From Adineta steineri (Eukaryota; Rotifera; Eurotatoria; Adinetida; Adinetidae): a DNA stretch of 64,000 nt. How positions within the stretch are numbered: position 1 is the stretch's first letter; the number at the start of each line of letters is the position of its first letter. The notes below the pieces were generated by a model. The model was not told the DNA's origin. It worked only from the letters and a program-made list of their open reading frames with translations, and did no database searches. Where the stretch lies: assembly GCA_905250115.1 (NCBI GenBank), contig CAJNOI010000092.1, positions 1-64,000 on the forward strand, read 5' to 3'. The translations under genes were made by a program, and so were the position numbers. Below are positions 46,007-57,204 of this stretch, in pieces.

Positions 46007-46722
46007 TAGATGTCACAAAAGCAAACTATTATTCATTGATATCAGTATAAGAAACATATCTCAAAATCTTTTTTTATTTTATTACTTATGAATTTTGCTT
46101 GTTTTGCATAGTTTTAACATTTAATTTAAAAAACTTCTTCTTTTGTACTCATGATCTTCTAATCTTATGAAAAATGTTGATACGAATCAATTCTTTGTAT
46201 TGAATTGTCATTATATGCTAATATTCTGCAAATTCATTTATTTTTATTTATGGTAAAGATTCATAGTGTTCATATCATTTACATAAGGTTTATTGCTGAT
46301 GTATCTATTGATGATAAAATGATAGTCATTAGAATGTCATCGAATTGAACTGTTCAGAAGAAAAAAAAGTGTCTTATTCATTTTTCAAATAATAGTTTGA
46401 TTTCAAATATTAAATAGAAGCAATATGGTGTGTACCTATAAAAAACTAACACTTGAACGGTCTTGTACTATTCCAACTCACACTCACACCTACCCTTGAC
46501 AATAATCTTTAATATTCGATTAAATCTAATTATAATTCTCTCTGGTTTTTAAAAGAGAATTTAATAATTTTTATTGATCTGAACAGTTGAAGTAGAGCAA
46601 TGAAAAACTCAATCGATTTATTTTTTTTACAAATAAGAAAATATTTTATTTGACAATAAATGAATTCTAAATTCTATTTAATAGTTTATCAGACACAGAA
46701 TCATGATTGAAAAACAATTGGT
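46007..46722. other. Convergent intergenic region
   Basis: Lies between the 3' ends of the LRR gene and the F-box pseudogene. AT-rich, with a one-armed telomere-like fragment (ACTCACACTCACACCTACCC) at about 46480. No gene. Confidence 0.4.
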
Positions 46723-47868
46723 TTATACATTTGGGCAAGTTGATTTTGTTTTATCCAATAATTGATCCTCGTAAATAAGAGAATCACCAAATTTATAAGG
46801 TAACGAATAAACAAACATCATAATATTCTCCATCCATAATCCCCAATGACATCCAATAAACCATTGATGATGTTCGATCCAAAATGGTGTACGATATGTT
46901 GCGAGAAATTGATCGATTTTTTCTTCGTTTCTCTGATTATCAATTGAATGACAAAGATCAGTATTCATCTTCATTTGGAAAACTTTCAATTGCGGTAAAT
47001 AATTAACAGTGATTTGTTTCCATTGATATCCATCTAACTCTATAAAGAATATTTCAACTTTCAGGTGACTAATATTGGGTAATAATTGAAATAAATTAAT
47101 CATTAGATGTTGTGTATGTACTTTATATAGAATAAGTCTTTTAACAGATAGATTCTTAGGCGATGGGAGAAATTGATAAAGAGAAGGTATCTCATCTATC
47201 TGAAAGGTTTTTAATGATACGGCAAATGTTCGTAAATATGGTGTCTTCTTTAATAAATCGACAAATTTATTTGAATACCACCAATTCCCAAGAATTGTTA
47301 AGTATTGCAACGATGTTGATACGGAAGTAGGAATACAAAAATGACTTCTACCACGAAAGCAGAAATCAAAATAGCAATGTGTCAATTTCGGTAAATTCCA
47401 AATTTGATCAATTACACCTTGAAAATCGCCGGGAGAAATGCCAAGCAGACGACAACCAATAAATTTCAGATTTGTCAAATTATGAAGATGATATCAATTG
47501 GAAAAGAAAAATTGGTTAATCTTTGGATCCGAACAAACATTTTCCAATGTTAAATAACAAAGATTATCGAATTGACCAAATATGAAACCTGCAGACTGAA
47601 AATGAGCACATTGATATGGCGCATCTTCATTATCGGAGAGTCGAAGATAAATTGTTCGATTTATTATAAATGGAAGATATATTCGACAGAAACGATTGAA
47701 ATCTTCTTTGAATATTGAACGAAAATCAACTCGACAATCTCGAAAATGAATTAATAATAAAGAATTAAAACGAGTATTCAGACCATAAAAAGAACGAAAG
47801 AGGTCGACTACATCAAGTAATTCGAATAGTTCAATAAATAACTCATTGGATAATGATTCCAATATCAC
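46723..47868 (-). pseudogene. F-box protein gene with a single in-frame TGA
   Basis: Without the stop this would be one 381-codon frame from ATG 47868. The N-terminus is an F-box (LESLSNELFIELFELLDVVDL). The rest is the Leu-rich, Phe/Tyr-rich C-terminal region common in bdelloid F-box proteins (LTNLKFIGCRLLGISPGDF, LPNISHLKVEIF). The frame is cut by one TGA at 47496-47494 where the context (FFFSN-stop-YHLHNLTNL) suggests a former TGG Trp. No frameshift accompanies it and the downstream 251 codons are clean, so the nonsense change is recent, polymorphic, or a base error. No intron with good sites would remove it. Confidence 0.75.
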
Positions 47869-48452
47869 CTTATTTGTTGTCCTTACTGAGTGAAAATTTT
47901 AAAAAACGAATATATGATACACACCACTATGAAGAAAAATCCTAGGATGGATGGGTGTGGGTGTAGATGTGAAACTATAATAAACTACTCAAACCCATCC
48001 ACCCACGCCCACACCCACCCATTTACCCTCATACTCACCGCTAATACTATGAAAATTTCCGAAAGAAAATGCAATAGATGTCGTTGATCGTCAGCTATTT
48101 TGATGAAACGTTTGAGTGAACACGTGCTATTATGAATAAAATAAAAAAGTACGGAGAAGTACGAACGGGTATGAAGAAGCGACAAAAAGTATGGTCGAGT
48201 ACAGAGACGTATGAAGAAAAATAAAAAGCGCAAAAAGTGGCTTATTATTCCGTGGCGTATAGTTCTCGCGTTGTGATGTTTTTCTTCTGTTCTGTCTTAC
48301 GATGTAAAAAACAAGACATTTATTCCTCTTTACACTTACAATCAACACGTTTTTTGCTGCAATTATTTAAGAAAAAATGATTTATTTAAACATAATTTTA
48401 GATATTCAGTCGTTAATTTCGATTAATAAAATTAGACACTATTTGTCATAAC
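47869..48452. other. Divergent promoter region with a telomere-like element
   Basis: Separates the divergently transcribed F-box pseudogene and SDR gene. Holds the inverted-repeat element at 47945-48039; both promoters presumably flank it. Confidence 0.4.
47945..48039. repeat. Telomere-like inverted repeat
   Basis: GGATGGATGGGTGTGGGTG facing CATCCACCCACGCCCACACC CACCC, then CCCTCATACTCACC. Well-conserved arms. Confidence 0.75.
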
Positions 48453-49344
48453 ATGTCTACTGTACATGATGTTGCTGCCTCGAACGCACAAATTTTATCT
48501 TCTTTACAATCACCACCACATGTCGTTATAGTTGGTGGTACGTCAGGTATTGGTCGTGGTTTTGCTCTTACCATCAATCGACTTTGTCCAGCCGCTCATG
48601 TGACAATTATTGGACGTAATGAGTCTGCTGCCAATGAAATATTATCTCAATTAGGTTCCAATGGAAGTTTTATCTGTGCCGATGTTTCATTGATGTCTGA
48701 AATTCGAACAATTACAAAGAAAATCAAAGCAGTTGACATCCTTGTTCTGACTCAAGGCGTGATATCAATGGATGCTTTTGCACGAACCAAAGAAAATATT
48801 AATTATGCATTAGCTTTAAATTACTATGGTCGAGTTTTATTCATCGAAGAACTAGCTTCTTCCATTACTTCGAACATCTCCACTTGGTGGTAAAGTTGTA
48901 TCTGTCCTGAACAGTAAAAAAGGTGATCCATCAAAAATCAACTGGAATAATATGGGACTCGAGACTAAATGTTCTTTTTTAGTAGCTATTAATCATGGTT
49001 TCGCATTCAATGATCTTATCATTCAATATCTTGCTTCACAACCAGAAAATAGCAATGTCAGTTTTATACATTCATATCCAGGTTTTGTTAAAACTCCTCT
49101 CGGTGATAATTTACCCTTTTATATTCGATTACCTATGAAAGCGATGATAGCAATCACACGTGTGGCTGTCAGTCCGGACGAGTGTGCTGAACTTATGATA
49201 CATGGTATATTAAAGGCAGAGAAAGGCTATATATACATGGATGAAAAAGGAGAAACTATCAAAAACAAAACAGTAGCAAACGAAGAAATGCTACAAAAAA
49301 TTTGGGAACACACTCGTGAATCTATTTCGCGCACTGCTTCGTAA
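48453..49344 (+). pseudogene. Short-chain dehydrogenase/reductase gene with a frameshift
   Basis: The first frame (48453 to the TAA at 48891) carries the Rossmann N-terminus HVVIVGGTSGIGRGFAL (TGxxxGxG-like NAD(P) motif), GRNESAANEIL, an acidic CADVS and ILVLTQGV. The second, shifted one base, continues from about 48860 (LLRTSPLGGKVVSVLNS) to 49344 with SFIHSYPGFVKTPLGDNL. Joined they would give an SDR of about 297 aa of the type seen in fungi and bdelloids. The break lies near 48856-48866 (CTAGCTTCTTCC) and needs one extra base. The classical Tyr-x3-Lys pair is not obvious at the expected place (NMGLETKCSF...INHGFAFND). Either the gene is decaying or the base is an assembly error. Confidence 0.75.
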
Positions 49345-49607
49345 TAAATAAACTATGTATTTATTGTATTGCCAAATTTTTTTTTGAATATATTAAGAAA
49401 ATAAATCATAGGTTCTTATATGACTTGCTGATCATTATCGAGTATAGAAAATGTGAATTTAAATTAATAAAGACTTTTTCATCTATTTCTTAGCTTTTTC
49501 GACGAACTCTTTGTTGTTTTAAGGTTGGTTTCGGAATAGTGAAGAGTTGTGCATTCATACTCGAGATTGATTTTACTTAGATAATGGCAAAAGTTCTAAT
49601 TACAACG

Positions 49608-49690
49608 TTAGGGTGTGGGTGTGAATAAGAATGGGTACATGAGGTGACGTTGGATGGGTGTAATCAAGAAATCATCACCCACCCCCCGCA
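49608..49690. repeat. Telomere-like inverted repeat
   Basis: TTAGGGTGTGGGTGTGAATA on the left, GGATGGGTGTAATC in the middle and CATCACCCACCCCCCG on the right. The right arm is diverged. Confidence 0.6.
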
Positions 49691-49916
49691 ACTAATGAAA
49701 GCTTTATTTAAGAGTAATCGAACAAATATTATTATATTAATCAAATTATATGAATAAAAGTATTTTCTGATCAATTCTTTGAATATTCTAAGGGCAATAA
49801 ACGATGAAAAGTTATTTTAAATAAGAAAGTCAGCATACAAAAATCGTTTGTTTTGTGAACATTATCAAATATCCAGTTTATATAAGAACTTTATCAAACG
49901 CAAAATGAACCTTGTG

Positions 49917-49964
49917 GAGAGTGTAGGTGTGAATATTCTATCTCAACCACACCCACACCTATCA
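49917..49964. repeat. Short telomere-like inverted repeat
   Basis: GAGAGTGTAGGTGTGAATAT facing CAACCACACCCACACCTATC; about 48 bp in all. Confidence 0.65.
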
Positions 49965-50085
49965 CTGCAATATTTTTTGTATAGTTGCTGTTCAAAGTTT
50001 GACAAAAATGATTGTTTTTTGTTAGTCTTTATTTATTTGAATCTTTAAAAATATTTATACATAAATTAGTTTAGATTGTTTTTTG

Positions 50086-51056
50086 TTATGCTTGCCTTAA
50101 ACGTTTCATGAGTAAGATTTCCGGAACAACAATTTGTGTCCTTCGACGCCAACAATAAAATAACTTTTTGCATTGGAGTTTTCCCTTCGGTAATGACATG
50201 GCACTTATAAAAGGAAACAAACAAATGACATAATAGGAAAAAAACTGAGCTTCCAATTGAAAATCGGCACCGAAATCTTCAGACAGGCAACATTGTTGCA
50301 TGAGTTCCACAAACATGGGCGGAATATAAAGAAAAAAATAAAGAATCGATATAGATAACAGTTGAATTGTCATTTTTCGATGTTTTTTCCATTGAAGCTG
50401 TTGATGCATACGATGTTTTTGTAATAGAACACGTATAAGAAGAGCAATGCTAAACAAAATAATAGCTAGAGTAGGTAATATATTATTTGTTATAGTATCC
50501 CATAACGCAACAAATCTCAGCTCATAATAACAAAGAGGACGACCACATAAAGGTAAATTGTATTGGAATATATTTACACATGGCGGGAATAGAATTGTGA
50601 CTGCATGAAATATAAAACAATAAATAAATATTGCAACTAAAGGAAGGTAGTGAATAAAAAAACGTTTCTTTTTTGTTGGCATCCACTTATCATGAAAATT
50701 AGAATATATCGTTCGATCGAAGCCCATGCAACAAGTATTAATGCAAATGTGAAGACTCCTCCATCAAGAAACATCCAAATCAAACATAAGTTCGGCACAG
50801 CTGGTACGACAGTGCCCAAATAATAATAGCTGAGATGTAATGGAATACTTGTGAGTGCATAGAGTAAAGTGTTAAATAATAGAACGATGATAACATGATT
50901 ATTGAGAGTACGACGAAGAACAGGATCAAAGAGTAGATGATAGAGAACGAATATGCAGCAGAGGATTGATAAAAGAAATGTGACGAAAAATAGCCAAAAT
51001 CGAATGGGGAGAGAAATTGAGAGATCAACAAGTATATATGGATGATGATCTATCAT
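50086..51056 (-). pseudogene. Rhodopsin-like GPCR gene with a one-base frameshift
   Basis: The 5' frame (from about 51056) encodes TM1-TM3: FWLFFVTFLLSILCCIFVLY, HVIIVLLFNTLLYALTSIPL and GGVFTFALILVAWASIERYILIF, with ERY as the DRY motif. The next frame continues HDKWMPTKKKRFFIHYLPLV through TM4-TM7 to the stop at 50086. The switch falls at a run of four T on the coding strand (A run at 50695-50698), where one missing base would rejoin ILIF to HDKW. All seven segments are otherwise intact, so this is either a sequence error in a homopolymer or a very young pseudogene. The family is the bdelloid orphan GPCRs with a long TM3-TM4 loop. An alternative start lies at 51107. Confidence 0.75.
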
Positions 51057-53497
51057 TGTCAATAGTTTTCCTCTTAGCTTGATATCTTCTAAAAATAAAG
51101 AATACACATAAATAAATAACTCAACATAGAATTTCTTCCATTTCTTGTTCTCCTACAATTACATGCGAGTAGAAATCTTAAGAGAATATTAGTTATCAAT
51201 AAAAAATACGCAATTTAATTTACTTTGAGAAAATGAAAAGTTTTGAAAGGAAACACTTTTAGCATTCTAATCTGATGAACTTATCTCATATGTCATTTGA
51301 ACAGCTTAGCTTAGCTTTTGAGCATAATTTGAATAGTGAACTGATGTAGTCTGAAAGAGAATTGCACTTATAGCAAAATCAGAAGTTTATCGAGAAGATG
51401 ATTATGTTGTGGATCGTGATAGAGAAGTTTTTAACAACCGAATTACTATGAAATCCATTTCCATCATACAAGGAAAATCAGGGCAAAAAGAGTAGAAGTC
51501 TATCTATAAATCTCAAACTTATCTGATGGCAGTTCAACTTTTCCATTTTCGTGAAATGATTATCTATATATGTTGTTGAAGGATTTATTCTCAATTCTTA
51601 CCTATAACATGAGTTTCGATTGGCACGTTGATTATTGATGACGACTAAATGTGTGCATGTTTTTCATATTAATAGGTTACTCTCATATTAGAAGAGTCGA
51701 ACAACATGACAAACCATATTTATTTTCAGTAAAAAGAAATCCATGAAATTTTTAAATGTTCATAACCTTAAAACTGACTTTCTATATTGCTATTTTTTTA
51801 AAATTTTCTCCTAAAAGCATCATTGAGAGTTGATTAATACCTTGAAAGAATGCATCACAATAATGAATATGTTTTACTCACATCTTGCTGACAGATTATT
51901 TTTTCTTAGAGAACACAGCTCATAGACATCACAGGCGTACGAGATTTTGGTAATAAAAGAAAAAGCTTTATACATAGAATGCGACAGGATAGGAATTCTC
52001 TTTGCTATTAAAGATAAAAGATAAGTGACAATTGACAATTGACAGTTTTTGATAGTCATGTGTCAAACATTTACTTATAGCAATCTAAAATAGTATTGTT
52101 CAGATCTTATTTCCTTTGTAGTAAACAAACAAACATTGTTTATTTTTTACGAATAGATCTTAAGTGAAGATCGATCAAATAGTATGGAAAGATAGAACAA
52201 AAGACGCTCTACCTATTCGTAGAAAAAGAATATCTTTTTATTTACTGTAAGAAAATAAGACCTGAACGACAGTATTTTGTGATTACTCTAAGTTTTTATA
52301 AAAAAATGTGAGATTAACGGCAGAGCATTATTCAGATGAAAACTCCATATTCTTTTAAATCTTCAAAAAAAAGTATAATTTCCCGCCTCGTCAACATCGT
52401 TTCTTCAATATTGATTAATGAATACGATAATGTTGGAATTAGAAAGTCTTTTACAAACAATCAAGTCAATGTCTAATTTGTATCAATGATTTTTAGCGTA
52501 CTTCTAATTTAGTAAATTTTTTCTTCTTTGAAAACTTCAAATAACACTGTTTTAATCTATCATTCGTATTTCTATCCAAAAAGTATTATAGAAGACATGT
52601 TTGAGTTGGTTTACTAGTCGATTCAAAACCAAAACACATCTATACAGTACTCGCTCTCAAAGGGTTGAAACAATTATGAAAAGTACTCAATTAAAAGTTG
52701 TTTTATCTTCGTTGAAGGATATCATCTATTAGATATTTTGATTCGTTATTGGTCTCTGATTTACAATTAGGCAAAAGTCATTATCTGTTCTCAAGCCAGT
52801 AGTGTATCGAATAAGTTATAACCTGATTCAATTTCATGATTAATTCCGAATTCATTTTTATATAAAACGAATAAATCTTCATTAGAAGGTGAGCATTCTA
52901 TCTAGGAATGTTACTTTATCTTTACTTAAATACAGAACAAAGAGTGATTTTTGTAAATTACAACAAAATAAATAAAGCATTGTCACAACAATAAGCTTTG
53001 TCAATTGAAAAATGTTTCATAGTATAGAACTATTTTTTTTTAGATGTACGATGTCTATGTCATTCATACTCTCTATATTAATTTTTTCGTTTATTTTTCT
53101 AATAGAAAGCATATATTAGTCGTACAAAGTCAACCGATTTAGTTTTGTGAGTAACAAATTACTGATGAACGAACAAAACTATTCAAGAACAATGCAATTA
53201 ACCATTTAGTGTCAGTTCACAGCTTGAATTATTCACACGAAGAAAAACACATAAAATGTATATCTAATTGGATTAGAATAAGTGTGAACAAGTGCCTTCA
53301 TGATCAATTATCAACACATCGAAATGTTCCGCAGCAAACACTTCGATGTGTGAATTGTCGATTAAGAAAGTTTTAGTAATAAATCTATTGTTCAAAATTC
53401 CTCCTTCTCCTATTAATAAATGTGTGCTATTTAAACAAGTGGATCAGTCGAAGAAATATTAAACAAAACATAACAAATCGTTATACTTGTTCAAATA
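51057..53497. other. 2.4-kb gene-free region
   Basis: Very AT-rich with no coding signal, repeat arms or RNA gene recognised. It is one of the few large spacers without a telomere-like element. The end should hold the promoter of the beta-trefoil gene. Confidence 0.4.
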
Positions 53498-54396
53498 ATG
53501 TGTTCACAATGGATGATTATATTCATGTTACTTCCATTCTTACAAGTAGCTCTTGCTCGTATAATAGGTGAGTATTTTAAGACGTATGTTTCGACATTTT
53601 TTTAGCTTTGATCTTGAGTGATACACAAAATACTCGAAGTGTTTGAATTTGTGTATGAAATAGTGAAACCGATCAAAACAAACTGTCAGCATTACAAAAT
53701 AACTTCATGTTTGTGCTTGAACTAACTCACGATATGATCATTCTTCAGAGTATTGAGAAAGTTAATCAATCATAATCTCCAATAAAATTTATAAGGATAT
53801 TTCAACTGTAAGAGAAAAGAATATAAATTATGAAGAATATAAGATATGACATGCACTAAAAGAGGAATAGTTTGAATGTTTTTTTTTTAATTTTAGGTCT
53901 TGATGAACATGTTGCAGGTGAAGATCTCAAAGAAGATCAGTTTGGGATCGCCAGCTCCTATTTTTATAAGCTGACGAATAAATACTCGGGTTCGAATCGT
54001 ACATTAGAGACTATCATCACCGGGGACAATCCAGAAGACATCAAAATGAGTCTATTTCATAACTATGACATTGGATATTGGCGCTTTATTCGTTTAAGTA
54101 ACAATAAATACAGAATACAAAATTATGTTTATGGTGGTAGCATGTCACTTGACATCGTTAAGTATAAAATGAAGTACAAACTACACATGAATGAAACGGC
54201 TGATGTCTTAGGACAATATTGGCATCTAACACGTTTAACTGATAGATCATTTAGATTCACAAACGATTTTTCAGGTCCTAAAATGGCTTTAGACGTTCAA
54301 GCTGATACGCACAAACCCATAATGTCAAAAATAGCTGCGAATCATCTTGGACAACACTGGATCTTTATGAAAGCTGGAAAGTACAGCAGTAATTGA
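53498..54396 (+). CDS. Secreted beta-trefoil (ricin-B-lectin-like) protein
   Basis: Two exons (53498-53567 and 53897-54396) give 189 aa. The first encodes a signal peptide (MCSQWMIIFMLLPFLQVALA). The mature part has repeated trefoil lobes: YFYKLTNKYSGSNRTLETII, IGYWRFIRLSNNKYRIQNYV..GSMSLDI, GQYWHLTRLTDRSFRFTNDF..PKMALDV, and GQHWIFMKAG. The recurring G-Q-x-W and ALDV signatures are typical of ricin-type carbohydrate-binding folds. There are few cysteines and no catalytic domain, so a lectin-like or extracellular binding role is likely. The ligand is unknown. The 329-nt intron holds nothing I recognise. Confidence 0.75.
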
Positions 54397-55072
54397 TCGT
54401 TCTGCTGAAATTTTCAGCTTTACTCAGATTCATTGAACTCTCTAAATATTATTTTATAATCAAGCGTTAATTGTTTTATGTATTACTTAAAAATAGCATA
54501 TACTTAATATCTATGTTCTTCTTCAATCTATTTGTTTGTTTATTAATCTTAAATATAAAAACTTAGATCTTAATTCAACAACAACAATAGTTTTAAGTGC
54601 GTCGTAGTAGTTGGTAGAATTTTGAAAATATGTTCATATGTAGGAGACGATCCACGAGCAACCAAGAATTTTTGATATATGACAGAACATGTGTGCCAAC
54701 ACTATCTAGATCTGACCTGATACTAACTTAGGCATTATTGACCTATATATGAATCCAAAATATTAACGGTCTATAAAGTTATTTTAAGAGAGGTAGGGTA
54801 TGTCCAATCATACCACCCCCAAAAATGACCTCAAAAAATGAACCAAATCGAGTTCTTTTGTTTTCTGAATTGTTTTTCATGTGAATTCGACTCTAATCAA
54901 ATAGAGTCATATACTAGTCGATAGAGTTTTACTTGCTCAACAAAACTACCTATATGGCATTTTCCGTTTATCTCAAAATATAAGGGAAAAAATTCAAATA
55001 TATTGTTTTTGTCGCTTTCAGAAAGTCCATCAGTGAGCAGTATTTTGCCCGAAAGATCTAGTGAGAAACTGA
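54397..55072. other. Gene-free region
   Basis: AT-rich spacer between the beta-trefoil gene and the truncated F-box gene. No repeat arms or coding signal seen. Confidence 0.4.
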
Positions 55073-55140
55073 TTGAGAATGTGGTTGTAGTACTGGATGG
55101 GAGTGATCAAGATAGTAGTTAGAGCCACACCCACACCCGT
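55073..55140. repeat. Telomere-like inverted repeat at the broken end of an F-box gene
   Basis: TTGAGAATGTGGTTGTAG facing TTAGAGCCACACCCACACCC. The F-box frame on the minus strand runs into the right arm and stops there, ending RRVWVWL. Confidence 0.6.
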
Positions 55141-55556
55141 CGCTGCCAAATTGATAATGAAAAGTCCAACATATTCACGAAGTTGATTTTTAGACATGTC
55201 AAATGAATTAACTGCTGTAGTTCTTGAACCTGTGCTCCGCATAACCAGTCCGCTGAAATTGAATGTACTGTCTTGCGGAAAGGATAAAATGATAGATTGA
55301 AGCATTCTTGTCGAATTCTGACATGAGTAATTCGTGATACATAGGCACTAATATCATCTAAGACATCATCCGAACCATTAGTTACAAAATAAATATCCTT
55401 TAGACTATTTATGAGAGCATTCCAACGATGATTAAGACCAAAAAAACGTCGATGAATTTGACGAATATCCAGATATGAAAGTAAATCGTAGAGAAGTTCA
55501 TTTGGCAGATCTTCAAGACAGCTAATCGTAGATGTACGAACGTACTGATTATGCAT
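55119..55556 (-). pseudogene. Truncated F-box protein gene
   Basis: 145 codons from ATG 55556. The F-box (CLEDLPNELLYDLLSYLDIRQIH) and FFGLNHRWNALINSLKDIYF match the start of the bdelloid F-box family, also seen at 47868. The usual Leu-rich C-terminal region of about 250 residues is absent. The frame degenerates after TVHSISADWL and ends inside a telomere-like inverted repeat. It is most likely a 3'-truncated remnant; a splice out to a distant exon cannot be excluded. Confidence 0.65.
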
Positions 55557-56108
55557 TGTCAGCAGTTATATAAAAAAATAAATCATCATATATAATATAA
55601 CGTCCTTGCGCAACCATTGATTATGACTCATCAGCTGATGCAAGAACATTAAACAACAATTTCATCAGAAATTTGTGCTGTTCTTAGTAAATATATGTAT
55701 TGAAATAATGATTTCATCTGTACAAGATTTAGTTCTGAGGGTGTAAGTGTTGTACTTCTCTTATATCCATACTCATATCTTCATCCACACCCTCAAGATG
55801 GTATTAGATTTAATTCAAATTGATGCTCATAATCACACACGTCAATAATGATCTTTATTGAACTAATTCGTATCTTCAGAATTCCCTATCTAACAAAAGA
55901 CATGGTTTTATATAAGGGAGAGATGCTATCACTATCGTCGTCACACCTCTTATCTAGTGAGAAATTATGGCTACGTCATTAGGAGCCACTGATAAAATTT
56001 ATATGATTGAAAAAAAAAATTTTTTTGTGTAGTTTATTATGATGCTAGATAAGACGAATAACAATGATAGATTAGAAGAACAAAAAATGAAATGTTTATA
56101 AACGATGT
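55557..56108. other. Intergenic region with telomere-like element
   Basis: Lies upstream of the truncated F-box gene and downstream of the next GPCR. Contains the inverted repeat at 55735-55797; otherwise AT-rich. Confidence 0.4.
55735..55797. repeat. Telomere-like inverted repeat
   Basis: CTGAGGGTGTAAGTGTTG facing TCTTCATCCACACCCTCAAG, followed by AT as in several other copies. Confidence 0.7.
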
Positions 56109-57204
56109 TCAATATGCTGTTGTACGTTGTTGGGGGACTTTTGTGACAGTCATCATGGAGATATTTGCTTGCAATATTTGCCGTCGCTGACAAACACGCC
56201 GAGGCAATAGTTTGATTAACGCTTTAATAAATGTTTGCCTAAAGAAACGTGAGGATAATAGAGAAAGATAAAATGATTTAACATTGTTTAGATAGTAAAA
56301 TTTATTTGTAAGGCTATAGGCAAAACTAATAATAGCCGTTTGTTCAGCAGTTCTCACACCATTGATAGGGATAATATAATACGTATACGTTATTATCCAT
56401 TGTAATGAAATGAAAGCTGTTGCTAAAACTTGTAAGAAGATCATAGTGATGAACTGATTTCGAGAATGATGTGATCGTAATGTTGCAGTTCCACCCTAAA
56501 ATAAATGATCATTATCTATTTAAAGAGAGAATAAATGAACTCACTACTCGTTGACGACTCCGACGAACATTTCGAAAAGTAAGAAGGACAAAGATCAGCA
56601 TTGCCATCGGTTGCGAGATACCATTGATCACAATATAAATAATACCATTGAGTACTGGTTGGGTTACTACACATCCTGATGGAATTTGATACTCATAAAG
56701 AATGCATGCACGCACTGAAGCAAGAATACTGAAGATGATAGTAATACCAATCAATCGTGGAACCATTTTAAGTTTGTTGAGATAACGTATAGATGATGTA
56801 AGCTTACAAGTACTAGCATATCGATCAATAACCGACATTAACAAAAAATTAATTGATAAATGAGGAAGAAATCCAATTAAAAATATATATAATTTGCACA
56901 TGCTAGGTAATTTTATCCATGGAATATATATTCCATAGACTCCACTCAAATAAATTGCAAATGAATTATAAAAAAGATTAATAACATCAACAAGTGAACC
57001 ACAAAGTGAATATATACAGCATGTATTCCAACGAAGTTCACGTTGAAGATATGTTAAACTATTACCAATAAAACCGATCAGACCAAATATGGCGAATACT
57101 AATGGTAAATGATTCACAAATCGTGTTGACAGAAGATTGAGAACAACTATCGTGTTCGATACTTGAGATGAGATGACGGTAGTTGTTGTGTAGTTATATG
57201 ACAT
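56109..57204 (-). CDS. Rhodopsin-like seven-transmembrane receptor
   Basis: Two exons, 57204-56545 and 56495-56109, are joined across a 49-nt GT-AG intron in phase 0 and give 348 aa. An N-terminal glycosylation-prone stretch (MSYNYTTTTV) leads to TM1 (LPLVFAIFGLIGFIGNSLTY with the conserved GN). Then come TM2, a Cys before TM3 (SMCKLYIF), SVIDRYAST as the DRY motif, TM4-TM5 (RLIGITIIFSILASVRACIL, IIYIVINGISQPMAMLIFVL), and TM6-TM7 in exon 2 (MIFLQVLATAFISLQWII and following). The Cys in GCVVTQPV can pair with the TM3 Cys. It is an orphan receptor of the same broad family as those at 34.7 and 50.1 kb. Ligand unknown. Confidence 0.8.

Larger units (their letters stand above)
49345..50085. other. 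Intergenic region with two telomere-like elements
   Basis: Lies between the 3' ends of the SDR and GPCR genes. Holds the elements at 49608-49690 and 49917-49964; otherwise AT-rich. Confidence 0.45.
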
